Shown: one piece after another, positions 8,975 through 16,668 of the stretch | Layout: every line of letters starts with the position of its first letter | Numbering within the stretch: position 1 is the stretch's first letter | NCBI GenBank assembly: GCA_022360095.1 | Contig: JAKSDK010000668.1 | Span: 62,001 to 126,000 of the forward strand | Source: Phycisphaerales bacterium | GTDB taxonomy: Bacteria > Planctomycetota > Phycisphaerae > UBA1845 > UTPLA1 | DNA length: 64,000 nt | Direction of reading: 5' to 3' | Translations under genes and position numbers: made by a program | Notes under the pieces: model-generated | The model's database searches: none | What the model was told of the DNA's origin: nothing | What the model saw: the letters and a program-made list of their open reading frames with translations, nothing else

Positions 8975-10071
8975 GCACCGGCATCGACACTGCGGTGCCA
9001 ACGGTCCACACGGATCAGGCGATCTTCACCTCCGTCCGTACTCCGACGGGCGAGGGTTATCGCATCATCGCCGCCAGCAGCGGTTTGAGCGGCGATGAGA
9101 AAGCGGAGATCACGCGAAAGGCGCCGTCTCATGGAAGCCTGTGTAGCAGCGAACCGGTCGCACAAGGGCTCTCGGCCTATTCGATGGCGAGTGGCCGATA
9201 CTGCGTGGGCTTTTCCCGACATGCCGGCAAGGAGCACACTGCCCGCGGCGGCCAACGGGTCTATACGCATTTTGTCATCTTGAATCAGGAAGACTATGCC
9301 CTGTTCGGATGCCACCCGCGGCGCGTTCACGAAGCGATGAAAAAAGTGGTTGGTGATGAGCCGATGTTGAAACCGCCGCGTTCGTTGGAGTGCCTGTCTT
9401 TGCCCGTGGATGATCGTCACGACACTCGAAATGAACAATGCATCCATGATTGTCCTATCGAGCATCTCCTTCAGATTTCATTGGCCATGCTTCAGGGCGA
9501 TCATCTGCTCGTTGTCGGCGCAGGTCAGGAATTTGACCTATTCAACAGGTCGTTGCTCACATTGCCGCTGGTTGTTCGGCGTTCTCTCGCGGTGTCGGTG
9601 GGCCTGACCTACTCACCGGTTCGAAAAACACAGCTCTGCTTCATCGCGCGTGACCGGGGCGAAGCACAACGAGCCACCCGAGGGCAAAATATCCGTTGGT
9701 TCGACCTCGACGAGCCGTCATCCCGTTCGGAAACACCTTTCGACGACTGGTTGGATCTGCTTGAACGTCGGCTTCACGAAAGACGCGACGCGGAGATTGA
9801 GCAGATGACGTCGGCGATGCCGGACGATACGTCGGCGGAATCGCTAATCCGAATCGCGTCGATCTGCGCCGACAAGGAGACGGTCGACACAGCGGACCTT
9901 CCGAGACTCACACAACTGACTGTGAAGTATGAAACGTTCGTCGCATGCAATCGGCTGGAGACGAATCTGATCAAACAACTCAAGACACAAGTGCAACGGC
10001 GCACGGTCTATTTAGAGAAGATTGCTGAGAAAGAGGCGATGGTCACCGGAACCGAACGCCCGGATTCTTGA
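8953..10071 (+). CDS. Cassette protein E: GAP1-like GTPase-associated protein
   Basis: 372 residues. Residues about 20-150 carry the pattern I associate with the GAP1 N-terminal domain: FTSVRTPTGEGYRIIAASSG, a DEKAEITRKAPSHGSLC stretch, SGRYCVGFSRHAGKEHTARG and RVYTHFVIL. The middle (about 165-290) is alpha/beta (LLVVGAGQEFDLFNRSLLTL, LTYSPVRKTQLCFIARD), and the C-terminal ~100 residues are helical and charged. The ATG lies inside the end of the GTPase gene, so the two are translationally coupled, as expected for a GTPase and its dedicated partner. GAP1 was named for its genomic association with GTPases in predicted conflict systems; its biochemistry is not established. The call is from motif memory, not a search. 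Confidence 0.72.
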   Translation: MDHRSTVSTGIDTAVPTVHTDQAIFTSVRTPTGEGYRIIAASSGLSGDEKAEITRKAPSHGSLCSSEPVAQGLSAYSMASGRYCVGFSRHAGKEHTARGGQRVYTHFVILNQEDYALFGCHPRRVHEAMKKVVGDEPMLKPPRSLECLSLPVDDRHDTRNEQCIHDCPIEHLLQISLAMLQGDHLLVVGAGQEFDLFNRSLLTLPLVVRRSLAVSVGLTYSPVRKTQLCFIARDRGEAQRATRGQNIRWFDLDEPSSRSETPFDDWLDLLERRLHERRDAEIEQMTSAMPDDTSAESLIRIASICADKETVDTADLPRLTQLTVKYETFVACNRLETNLIKQLKTQVQRRTVYLEKIAEKEAMVTGTERPDS

Positions 10072-10130
10072 TGTTCACCGTCAGATTTCCAAACTTCATC
10101 GAATATTAACCATCATTGCCTTGCCCTGTC

Positions 10131-10158
10131 TTGCCTGTGTGAGACTTTCTGCTATCAT
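10131..10158 (+). promoter_or_regulatory. Candidate sigma-70-type promoter for purE
   Basis: TTGCCT at 10131-10136 and TATCAT at 10153-10158 are separated by 16 bp. The -10 ends eight bases before the purE ATG at 10167, so transcription would start at or within a few bases of the start codon. No Shine-Dalgarno sequence is seen before that ATG, which is consistent with a leaderless mRNA. Confidence 0.4.
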
Positions 10159-10166
10159 GCCCTTCC

Positions 10167-10661
10167 ATGGAACCATTTGTAGCAGTCATCATGGGATCGA
10201 AGTCGGACTGGGACGTCATGTCCCATGCCGTTGACACCTTGGAAGGCTTCAAAGTGCCCTGCGAAGCCCGAGTCCTTTCCGCGCATCGCACGCCGGACCT
10301 GCTCGCCGAATACATCAAGAATGCGGAGTCTCGGGGTTTGCAGGCCATTATCGCCGGTGCAGGCATGGCCGCGCATCTGGCCGGCGTCGCGGCGTCGATG
10401 ACGACGTTGCCCATCCTGGGCGTGCCTCTCTCGGCAAGAGTGCTCGACGGCATGGATGCGCTCCTGGCAATGGTGCAGATGCCCGCCGGCATCCCGGTTG
10501 CGACGTTTGCCATCGGTAAGGCGGGCGCGATCAATGCCGCCCTGTTCGCGGTTTCCATCCTTGCGAAAAAACAGCCCGAGTTGGGAACCGCCTTGCAGCA
10601 ACACCGTCAGGCACAACACGACAAACTCGCGGCTCAGACCGATCCCCGAAAAGAAGCTTGA
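10167..10661 (+). CDS. purE: N5-carboxyaminoimidazole ribonucleotide mutase
   Basis: 164 residues, the usual length for class I PurE. It converts N5-CAIR to CAIR in de novo purine synthesis in the cytoplasm. Diagnostic motifs are all present: GSKSDWDVM near the N-terminus (phosphate and nucleotide binding), SAHRTPDLL with the catalytic His, GAGMAAHLAG, LGVPLSARVLDGMDALL and QMPAGIPVAT. No purK lies beside it. The ATG has no obvious ribosome site but sits just downstream of a promoter-like pair, suggesting leaderless expression. The following phosphatase gene starts six bases after the stop and may be cotranscribed. Confidence 0.96.
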   Translation: MEPFVAVIMGSKSDWDVMSHAVDTLEGFKVPCEARVLSAHRTPDLLAEYIKNAESRGLQAIIAGAGMAAHLAGVAASMTTLPILGVPLSARVLDGMDALLAMVQMPAGIPVATFAIGKAGAINAALFAVSILAKKQPELGTALQQHRQAQHDKLAAQTDPRKEA

Positions 10662-10666
10662 TCGCC

Positions 10667-12376
10667 ATGTCACGAAGAAGGCGTCAACGTTCCGTCGCCT
10701 GTCTCGTTTTCGTCCTCCTGCTTACGGTCGCCGTGCGCCCCACAATGGGGCAAAGCTCTGCGGAAGGTGACGTCAGGCTGGTCGTGTTCATCGTGGTCGA
10801 CCAGCTTCGCGCCGACCTGGTGACACGATTCTCACAACATTTCGGGGACGACGGATTTCGCAGACTCATGCGTGACGGGGCTCATTTCGTCAATGCATAC
10901 TTCTCATACGGCTCTTCAGCGACCGCGCCGGGCCACGCGACGATCAGCACGGGCCGGATTCCTCGTCAGCACGGCATCGTCGCGAACAAGTGGTATTTGA
11001 AACCCAACGCGCAAAGAGCGGAATATGCGGTTGACGATGAGAACTGCCGCTTCGTTCCTTCGCGAGCCGACGGCAGGACCGGAGCACGATCCCCCCACCG
11101 CTTGATCGGACCTGCTCTCGGCGATCAAATCAAAATCTCTGATGCGAGATCACGTGTTTTCTCCGTTTCGCTGAAGGACCGTGCCGCGATCTTCATGGGC
11201 GGTCAGCGACCGGACGGCGCCTTCTGGTGGGACCTTCGCACGGGCCATTTCATCTCCAGTTCCTACTATTGCGAGGAGTTGCCCGATTATGTCACCGCGT
11301 TGAACGCGCGGAACACGGCGGATCAATATGCAGGAAAAAACTGGAGCCGTCTGCTGTCGGCGGAAGACTATGCCGGTCGTCACGGCGTCGGCGCGTCATG
11401 GTCGAACTATGCCAATCTCGGCCATTCGTTTCCTCATACGTTGCCGACGGTCGGCGACGGGTCCGGCTATGGCTTCTACTCGGCGCTTTGGTGTACGCCG
11501 TTTGGAAACGACCTGGTCCTTGACGTCGTCGAGCGAGTCTTGGCAAACGAAAAACTCGGCCGAGGGTCGGCCGTGGACATGCTCTGCGTCGGCTTTTCGT
11601 CCAATGATCTATGCGGACATCAGTTCGGACTGGATAGTCCGGAAGCCATGGACATGACAATCCAGACGGATCGCCAGGTCGGCAGATTGCTCAAGATGCT
11701 CGATCAACAAATTGGATTGAATCGTTGCATCGTTGCGCTTGCCGGCGATCATGGTGCAACCAGTTCGCCTTCACTGACCAAGAAACTCGGGCTCGGTGGA
11801 GAATATCTTGATCTTAAGGCGTTAGGCGACGAACTGAACATTCGATTGCAGCGACATTTCGACAGCACCGACGGCGAACCCACGAATCACAAGATTGTTC
11901 GAGCGGTCAACCTACCCTGGGTTTATCTCAATCGGCAGCTTCTCGCGAAGCTGTATCGAGGACATCGGAGAGAACTGCTGGTCGACGCGGCAGATTTCCT
12001 TCGAGCGACCGACGGCATTGCAAATGTTTTTACAGAGGGAGAATTGACCGGCCCAATGCCTGCGGCTGAAGACGTGCACCGTTGGCTGGCCTGGCGCTGC
12101 TACCATCCCGAACGATCTGGCCAACTCTACATGCAGCTGAAGCCGTATTGGTATAAGGTCGACAACAAGATCTCGGGGCACAACATGGGCTTTAATCACG
12201 ATCGACACGTTCCGATTATGATTACGGGACCTCGAATCCAACCCGGCCGCTATTTCTCGCCGGCCATGCCTTGCGACATTGCCGTAACGGTCGCCGCCCT
12301 CTTGGGAATCGAACCGCCGCTCGATGCCGTGGGCAGAGTCCTTCACGAAGCCGTTGATACCGCTCCACCGAAATAG
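10667..12376 (+). CDS. PafA-like alkaline phosphatase/phosphodiesterase, secreted
   Basis: About 569 residues with an N-terminal signal peptide (basic SRRRRQRS, then a hydrophobic stretch ending at MGQ). It belongs to the alkaline phosphatase/NPP superfamily: VVFIVVDQLRADLVTRF (metal-binding Asp), FVNAYFSYGSSATAPGHAT with the predicted Thr nucleophile, STGRIPRQHGIVANKWY, FSSNDLCGHQFG, VALAGDHGATSSP, and a late GHNMGFNHDRHVPIMI (metal ligands). The arrangement resembles the calcium-independent PafA monoesterases. It is likely a periplasmic phosphatase that liberates phosphate. A TTG at 10658 overlapping the purE stop could also start translation; the ATG at 10667 is preferred. It converges on the next gene, with a hairpin between. 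Confidence 0.88.
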   Translation: MSRRRRQRSVACLVFVLLLTVAVRPTMGQSSAEGDVRLVVFIVVDQLRADLVTRFSQHFGDDGFRRLMRDGAHFVNAYFSYGSSATAPGHATISTGRIPRQHGIVANKWYLKPNAQRAEYAVDDENCRFVPSRADGRTGARSPHRLIGPALGDQIKISDARSRVFSVSLKDRAAIFMGGQRPDGAFWWDLRTGHFISSSYYCEELPDYVTALNARNTADQYAGKNWSRLLSAEDYAGRHGVGASWSNYANLGHSFPHTLPTVGDGSGYGFYSALWCTPFGNDLVLDVVERVLANEKLGRGSAVDMLCVGFSSNDLCGHQFGLDSPEAMDMTIQTDRQVGRLLKMLDQQIGLNRCIVALAGDHGATSSPSLTKKLGLGGEYLDLKALGDELNIRLQRHFDSTDGEPTNHKIVRAVNLPWVYLNRQLLAKLYRGHRRELLVDAADFLRATDGIANVFTEGELTGPMPAAEDVHRWLAWRCYHPERSGQLYMQLKPYWYKVDNKISGHNMGFNHDRHVPIMITGPRIQPGRYFSPAMPCDIAVTVAALLGIEPPLDAVGRVLHEAVDTAPPK

Positions 12377-12398
12377 AGGCCGACCTTCACTCACGCGA

Positions 12399-12435
12399 AA
12401 GGGGCAAGCGTGTCCTGCGACAACACTTGCCCCTT
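12399..12435. terminator. Bidirectional hairpin between convergent genes
   Basis: AAGGGGCAAG at 12399-12408 is the exact reverse complement of CTTGCCCCTT at 12426-12435, with a 17-nt loop that can extend the stem with a bulge. It lies between the stop at 12376 and the opposing stop at 12460, and probably terminates transcription in both directions. T-tracts are short. Confidence 0.65.
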
Positions 12436-12459
12436 GGAATGTACCTTACTGACTTTCAA

Positions 12460-13002
12460 TCACCAGCGTGGTCGCCGAAAGTCAATGGCATCTCTGTCCG
12501 ACCATCTCGGAGCCCGGAATCCGCGTTTGAAATCAACGCTCTCGCTTTTGCGATCCAGCACACTGCCGCATCCCGCCCGAACAACCTTGGCGTGCAATTT
12601 CAGCCGTTTGGGTTTCCCGATCAAATTGTCGGGAAGCTGAAATACGCGGCTTTGCCTGAACTCGATCTCGTCCCGGTCAATCTTGGTCGGATAATCCAGC
12701 GGCACGACGATCGTCACCGGACGTCCCCAGTGGTCATACAACGGACGCCTGCGTTCGGTCAGCGTCAGCACCAGATCGAAGCGATCGTAACGACGAGCGT
12801 CTTCAATATCGACGTCATACCAGACCCGAAGCTGCCAACCTCCGCGATTGTATCGTACTTCCGCATCGAGCGAATCGATGTCTACATCGAGATTCGAGCG
12901 ATGATGGCGATAAAAACGGTCGCCCGCATTCGATACGGCCGGTTGAGCCGCGACGGCTGCGAGGCCAAGGACAATCATACTGATTTGCTTATGTCCTAAC
13001 AT
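12460..13002 (-). CDS. Small secreted basic protein of unknown function
   Basis: 180 residues starting MLGHKQISMIVLGLAAV, with AAAGGTGGG upstream of the ATG at 13002. Longer in-frame extensions run through the leader and the tRNA and are rejected. A signal peptide ends near SNAGDRFYRHH. The mature part alternates acidic and basic residues and looks beta-rich (DVDIDSLDAEVRYNRGGW, LRVWYDVDIEDARRYDRF, VVPLDYPTKIDRDEIEF), ending in an Arg/Asp-rich tail. I do not recognise the family. It is likely a periplasmic or surface protein. An 8-bp inverted repeat lies in its 5' leader. Confidence 0.7.
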   Translation of the reverse strand: MLGHKQISMIVLGLAAVAAQPAVSNAGDRFYRHHRSNLDVDIDSLDAEVRYNRGGWQLRVWYDVDIEDARRYDRFDLVLTLTERRRPLYDHWGRPVTIVVPLDYPTKIDRDEIEFRQSRVFQLPDNLIGKPKRLKLHAKVVRAGCGSVLDRKSESVDFKRGFRAPRWSDRDAIDFRRPRW

Positions 13003-13032
13003 GATACAACCCACCTTTCTGCCACGTTTGCA

Positions 13033-13067
13033 AGGGTGTCGTGGCGATTCATAGCAATAGACACCCT
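13033..13067 (-). promoter_or_regulatory. Inverted repeat in 5' leader of the small secreted protein gene
   Basis: AGGGTGTC at 13033-13040 and GACACCCT at 13060-13067 are perfectly complementary with a 19-nt loop, 31-65 bases upstream of the start at 13002. It could be an mRNA hairpin or an operator; nothing further supports either. Confidence 0.25.
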
Positions 13068-13252
13068 GCTCGGCCGGAGGTTGGGGGCTTTTTTGCGGAA
13101 AATACGCGAGAATCCAAGCGGCGGCCTTAAGGACTGTGATCGACATGCATGCCCTGATACACGTCTCCGCAGTGACGCCGGGGCCCAGAGCGGACACCTC
13201 AGAGTTGACGTCATCCGGCCGCATAGCAACAATTGCTTTAGGCTCTGCACCG

Positions 13253-13334
13253 GCGCGAGTGGCGGAATTGGCAGACGCGCAGGATTTAGGTTCCTGTGGG
13301 GTAACCCGTCCGGGTTCGACTCCCGGCTCGCGCA
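13253..13334 (+). tRNA. tRNA-Leu (anticodon TAG)
   Basis: A class II tRNA of 82 nt. The acceptor stem GCGCGAG (13253-13259) pairs with CTCGCGC (13327-13333), with discriminator A at 13334. The D-arm contains GGCGGAATTGGCAGACGC, the anticodon stem CAGGA/TCCTG encloses TT-TAG-GT, a short variable arm follows, and the T-arm contains GGGTTCGACTCCC. No CCA is encoded. Confidence 0.96.
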
Positions 13335-13415
13335 ATCTTCTTGCTTCGATCACTCTCTTCGATAGGGAAAGCGACGTTATGTGGCGCGTGCCTCGCGTGC
13401 TGCACTAGGGCTATT

Positions 13416-13934
13416 TTAAGTTGGTGGCGACAGGGCGGAGGGTTGACTTGTTGGTGCCCGATCGGACGGCCTTGACTCCAGCATGGCCTCACGCTCGATC
13501 TGCTGCCAGATCTTCGTCATCAGCTTTCGGTCAAAGACCGGTTTGCCGTTGACCACAACTTTGATCCTTAGTTGCGTCAGCTTCGGTTCCAACTCGGACA
13601 GCATGAACGTTACCGCTTCATTTCTCTCTTGAGTTGCCGCGAGTCCGATGATGCCAAACGCGAGCGCAGCGGCGATCTTGCCGCCGGTATTCGGATCATG
13701 GCGTGTTCCCGTGAGGATGCCTGAATCCTTGTCGCTATGCGTGACCGCAAAGCCGAGTGAAAAGAGGCCGTTCGCCGAAGCTTGATATGCCTCTTGGAAT
13801 GAGCAATCCATCTCGCGCGTTTCGAGGGCCTTGATCTCGGCCTGGGTGGGTTGGACGCAGCCTGTCGAACCAAACACAAGCAAGGGCAAGCAGAGCATCA
13901 GGTATGATAGAACTCGACTACCGTAATGTTTCAT
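13416..13934 (-). CDS. Putative lipoprotein of unknown function
   Basis: 172 residues starting MKHYGSRVLSYLMLCLP, with a lipobox at GSTGC. The mature domain has an alternating pattern: MDCSFQEAYQASANGLFSLG, then FAVTHSDKDSGILTGTRHD, a Gly/Ala-rich hydrophobic segment (KIAAALAFGIIGLAA), and MLSELEPKLTQLRIKVVVNG. This resembles small lipoproteins in which a DxxxGxIxG motif lies in a ~100-residue alpha/beta domain. The C-terminal tail is Ser/Pro-rich. The ribosome site is weak. It lies 13 bp downstream of another small lipoprotein gene and is probably cotranscribed with it. Likely membrane-anchored. Confidence 0.72.
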   Translation of the reverse strand: MKHYGSRVLSYLMLCLPLLVFGSTGCVQPTQAEIKALETREMDCSFQEAYQASANGLFSLGFAVTHSDKDSGILTGTRHDPNTGGKIAAALAFGIIGLAATQERNEAVTFMLSELEPKLTQLRIKVVVNGKPVFDRKLMTKIWQQIEREAMLESRPSDRAPTSQPSALSPPT

Positions 13935-13947
13935 GGCAAAAAGGATT

Positions 13948-14346
13948 TCAGAATTTTGTCTGGCTGATTTTGTAGTCGCGCACAACGTCATTTTCATCGA
14001 AGTACACGATCAGCATCACCGTGGTTTCAGATCGCTCGGTTGATCCGACCCCACCTCCGATTCCTCCACCGCCCAGTCCGCTGCCGCCGACTCCGCCTCC
14101 GAAACCGCCGGCGACAAAAGCGCTGCTGGTCTGTTTACTCGACACCTTGTCATAGACCCACATATCGCTTCCATGCTTTCGGGTTACAATGTTGGGCGTT
14201 CCAAAAATCTCGACGACTTCGGCCTGGGTCGTCTGGCCCACTTTGATATGCTTCTTGGCGGCCCCCGGCGTTAGGGAACTCGGCCGGGCCTGGGAACAGG
14301 CCCCGATGAAAAACGACAAAAAGACGACAGACCCGAACCGTCGCAT
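13948..14346 (-). CDS. Small lipoprotein with SmpA/BamE-like motif
   Basis: 132 residues starting MRRFGSVVFLSFFIGAC, with a lipobox Cys at residue 17 and GGAGGTG upstream of the ATG at 14346. The segment KVGQTTQAEVVEIFGTPNIV, followed by SDMWVYDK, matches the helix-helix-strand pattern of SmpA/OmlA (BamE-like) domains. A Gly-rich loop of about 25 residues (FGGGVGGSGLGGGGIGGG) interrupts the sheet before MLIVYFDENDVVRDYKIS. It is the first gene of a two-gene lipoprotein unit. An outer-membrane assembly role is not established; the domain occurs in many unrelated lipoproteins. Confidence 0.75.
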   Translation of the reverse strand: MRRFGSVVFLSFFIGACSQARPSSLTPGAAKKHIKVGQTTQAEVVEIFGTPNIVTRKHGSDMWVYDKVSSKQTSSAFVAGGFGGGVGGSGLGGGGIGGGVGSTERSETTVMLIVYFDENDVVRDYKISQTKF

Positions 14347-14442
14347 GATACACCTCCGCTTCCGACACACACTGCATATGATATAGACAGAAGAGAATGT
14401 TCGCAAGGCCAGGTGAGATTATGTTGAGTACGGGACGCTGAT

Positions 14443-14898
14443 ATGGGAAAACCGCGCCGAATTCGACGCATACTCAAGTGGACAGGGGTGGGCCTGTGTA
14501 TTCTGACTTTGGGAGTGTACTGGGCAAGTGGTCATTGGCATGCTATTTGGCTCAATCAGAAGAGAACGTTTTACGTAAGAATCGGAGACGGCGTGATTGC
14601 CTTGATCCATTCTTACAGCCGTCTTCCTACCGAGGATGGATGGGTTTGGGTACGTGTAACCGGCGCGAAAACCGGATTTGACCGTTATGATTGGGGCTTT
14701 AGCAATGGGGACATCGCTGGAAAAATGCAATACATTCGTGTGCCGCTTTGGTTACCGTTGCTGCTCGTTGCTATTCCAACAGCTTTCATTTTTTGGCGCG
14801 ACCACCGCTTCATCCCACCCGGCCATTGCAACGAATGCGGCTACAACCTTACCAGCAACGTGAGCGGCATCTGCCCGGAGTGCGGGACGACATGGTGA
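14443..14898 (+). CDS. Small membrane protein with C-terminal zinc ribbon (copy 1)
   Basis: 151 residues. A basic N-terminus (MGKPRRIRRILKW) leads into a membrane segment, then a ~60-residue extracytoplasmic region (YVRIGDGVIALIH, TEDGWVWVRV), then a second membrane segment (WLPLLLVAIPTAFIFW). It ends with a four-Cys zinc ribbon, CNECGYNLTSNVSGICPECG. This layout recurs in Planctomycetota small membrane proteins; the function is unknown. The stop overlaps the start of an adjacent paralogue, so the two are coupled. Confidence 0.75.
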   Translation: MGKPRRIRRILKWTGVGLCILTLGVYWASGHWHAIWLNQKRTFYVRIGDGVIALIHSYSRLPTEDGWVWVRVTGAKTGFDRYDWGFSNGDIAGKMQYIRVPLWLPLLLVAIPTAFIFWRDHRFIPPGHCNECGYNLTSNVSGICPECGTTW

Positions 14899-15323
14899 GC
14901 AGCCCAAGACGATTTCGAGGAATCCTAAAGTGGGCGGGCATCGGCGCGTGCCTGACGATCTTTGCCACGTGGGTATTTAGCCTTCATTTTATGCTCTACT
15001 ACACCGAAGGGTATTCATCCATCGGAATCAGCGGTGGCTCGCTTAATTTTGTGACCCCGACAGGGTACCCGTCCGGCTGGTACCTGAGCGAGTCAGACGG
15101 AGGTCACGGACTTGGATTGCCTCGCAGTACGCGCTTTGGGATGAAGACCACATTCAGTACACCTATGTGGTTGCTCTTCATCCTGATTATGATCCCGACC
15201 GCTTTTCTGATGTATCCTGATCGCCGTCGCTACAGGCCCGGCCACTGCCAGCAGTGCGGGTATGATCTGACGGGAAACACGAGCGGCATCTGCCCCGAGT
15301 GCGGCACCAAGGTCACCGTCTAA
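14892..15323 (+). CDS. Small membrane protein with C-terminal zinc ribbon (copy 2)
   Basis: 143 residues and a clear paralogue of the preceding gene: RRFRGILKWAGIGACLTIF, a short extracytoplasmic part, a second membrane segment (WLLFILIMIPTAFLMYPDRR), and the ribbon CQQCGYDLTGNTSGICPECG. The ATG at 14892 overlaps the previous stop by seven bases; a GTG at 14895 is also possible. The two copies share the ribbon and flanking helices but diverge in the middle, suggesting tandem duplication with divergence of the exposed segment. Confidence 0.75.
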   Translation: MVSSPRRFRGILKWAGIGACLTIFATWVFSLHFMLYYTEGYSSIGISGGSLNFVTPTGYPSGWYLSESDGGHGLGLPRSTRFGMKTTFSTPMWLLFILIMIPTAFLMYPDRRRYRPGHCQQCGYDLTGNTSGICPECGTKVTV

Positions 15324-15617
15324 ATCGAATCGACGTTCGACGACTCGGGTTCACCTTGTTTGTAGGCCGCCCGGAAGTCGAGGCGCAGCTGCGATGTCTT
15401 TCCGTTCATGTCCTGAAGAAACGTAATTCACCCTTTTTGGGAAATTTGAGTCCCGAAAATCAAATTCAATGAACCCATCCGGTGGAAAAAAATGCGTATA
15501 CACGTTGAAAGACCTGCCATCCGAAATCAGCCCCATACGGGTCCTTCGGAAGCACATGATGGCTTGAGGGCTGACAAAGAAAAATCCTGAGATGAAGGGA
15601 TCAAAGGGGGAAGAAAC
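15324..15617. other. Intergenic region, no gene supported
   Basis: 294 bp upstream of the PEP-CTERM gene. A minus-strand frame of about 90 codons is open here but has no ribosome site, no recognisable domain and overlaps the next gene's start, so it is not called. The segment 15425-15500 is AT-richer than its surroundings. AAAGGGGG precedes the next start. Confidence 0.35.
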
Positions 15618-16496
15618 ATGCAAAAAATTTTCGTCATCATGGCCGTCGGTTTCGTAATGCAGGCCATGTCCACCGGCCTCGCAAGAGCATCGCTCATCTT
15701 GAGCTCAAACAGGACCATCGATATCAGTGCTCTGGGATTCAATGGTGTGGGCGGAGCAGCGTTTGATGAAACCACGGGGAATTTGTGGATTAGTGACAGC
15801 GGACCGGCCACGAATGCCGTCGTAGAAATCGATCCATTGAGTGTCGAGCTTGACATCGTCTCAGCTTTCAGCGCCTCGGTCGTGCCGGGGTTGACCCAGG
15901 GCCCCGATGCAATGGCCCTTCATCCGGTGACGGGCAACTTGTATCTGTTCTCATCCTTTATGAAAAACGATCGAACCGGGCAAGTGACGCAAGGTGGAAC
16001 GTTCATCCCCGGATTCGATGGGCCGGAGAACGTCGGCGGAGCGGGATTCAGCGCTTCCGGAGACCTTCTTGTCATGGATCAGGGCAACGGAACCATACGT
16101 AAACTGAATCCGACGACAGGGGCGGTGCAAGAAACGATACCGCTCATCGGATTCAGCAATCGAATTGGTGCCGCCGATTTCGATCCATTGACTGGAAATC
16201 TCATCGCCTATTCGACAAATACGAGAGAGCTTCTTGAGATCGTCCCATCCACCGGGCAAATCCTGAGCACGACAGACGTGAGTCAATTCCTGGTCCTTCC
16301 GAGCTTCCCGACAGGTTTGGCATTTAACAGTTCCGGGGACTTGCTCTATCTCGCCAGCGGTCAGAACGCCGGAGGGGATCGATTGGAAGTTCTGAACCGA
16401 GTGATACCCGAACCACGATCTTCGCTCTTGGTCTGCACGGCGGCCATAAGTTTGCTCCTGATGCGCAACAGACGGAATATCGCTCCGACACGCTGA
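15618..16496 (+). CDS. PEP-CTERM sorted beta-propeller-like protein
   Basis: 292 residues. An N-terminal signal peptide ends near ARA. The body contains repeated turns such as AFDETTGNLWISD, ALHPVTGNLYLFS, FSASGDLLVMDQGNG, ADFDPLTGNLIAYS and LAFNSSGDLLYLASG, which read as blades of an NHL/SMP-30-like propeller. The C-terminus is a PEP-CTERM signal: VIPEPRSSLLVCTAAIS, then a hydrophobic stretch and a basic MRNRRN tail. Such proteins are handled by an exosortase and anchored or released at the cell surface; no exosortase gene is in this window. It is followed by a palindromic element and a strong hairpin. Confidence 0.82.
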   Translation: MQKIFVIMAVGFVMQAMSTGLARASLILSSNRTIDISALGFNGVGGAAFDETTGNLWISDSGPATNAVVEIDPLSVELDIVSAFSASVVPGLTQGPDAMALHPVTGNLYLFSSFMKNDRTGQVTQGGTFIPGFDGPENVGGAGFSASGDLLVMDQGNGTIRKLNPTTGAVQETIPLIGFSNRIGAADFDPLTGNLIAYSTNTRELLEIVPSTGQILSTTDVSQFLVLPSFPTGLAFNSSGDLLYLASGQNAGGDRLEVLNRVIPEPRSSLLVCTAAISLLLMRNRRNIAPTR

Positions 16497-16512
16497 ATTA
16501 ATGAGCGTCCAT

Positions 16513-16603
16513 GTCGTGCGGGCTCCGCCCGTCGTGAGACGGTGCGTGCCTATTCCCATCGCGCACACGCATCGCCATGGGCGGCGGGTGGAACCCGCAC
16601 GAC
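16513..16603. repeat. Palindromic MITE/REP-like intergenic element
   Basis: GTCGTGCGGG at 16513-16522 is the exact reverse complement of CCCGCACGAC at 16594-16603, bounding a 91-bp GC-rich element with further internal complementarity (GGGCTCCGCCC). A related hairpin (GGGCGGGCTCCGCCCGCC) lies at about 29956-29973. It is noncoding and located between convergent genes. Confidence 0.5.
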
Positions 16604-16631
16604 AACGTTGAGAGAGATTGTCAACAAGCGT

Positions 16632-16661
16632 AAGCCCCGGGCAGGCCTGCCCGGGGCTTTT
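16632..16661. terminator. Strong bidirectional terminator
   Basis: A perfect 28-bp palindrome: AAGCCCCGGGCAGG at 16632-16645 followed by its reverse complement at 16646-16659, with T residues on the plus side and A residues on the other. It sits between the PEP-CTERM gene and the opposing SGNH-like gene, whose stop is eight bases beyond it. Confidence 0.8.
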
Positions 16662-16668
16662 GGTCCGG

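Noticed and set aside
15351..15623. A 90-codon minus-strand frame
   Set aside because: No ribosome site, no recognised domain, and it overlaps the start of the PEP-CTERM gene.
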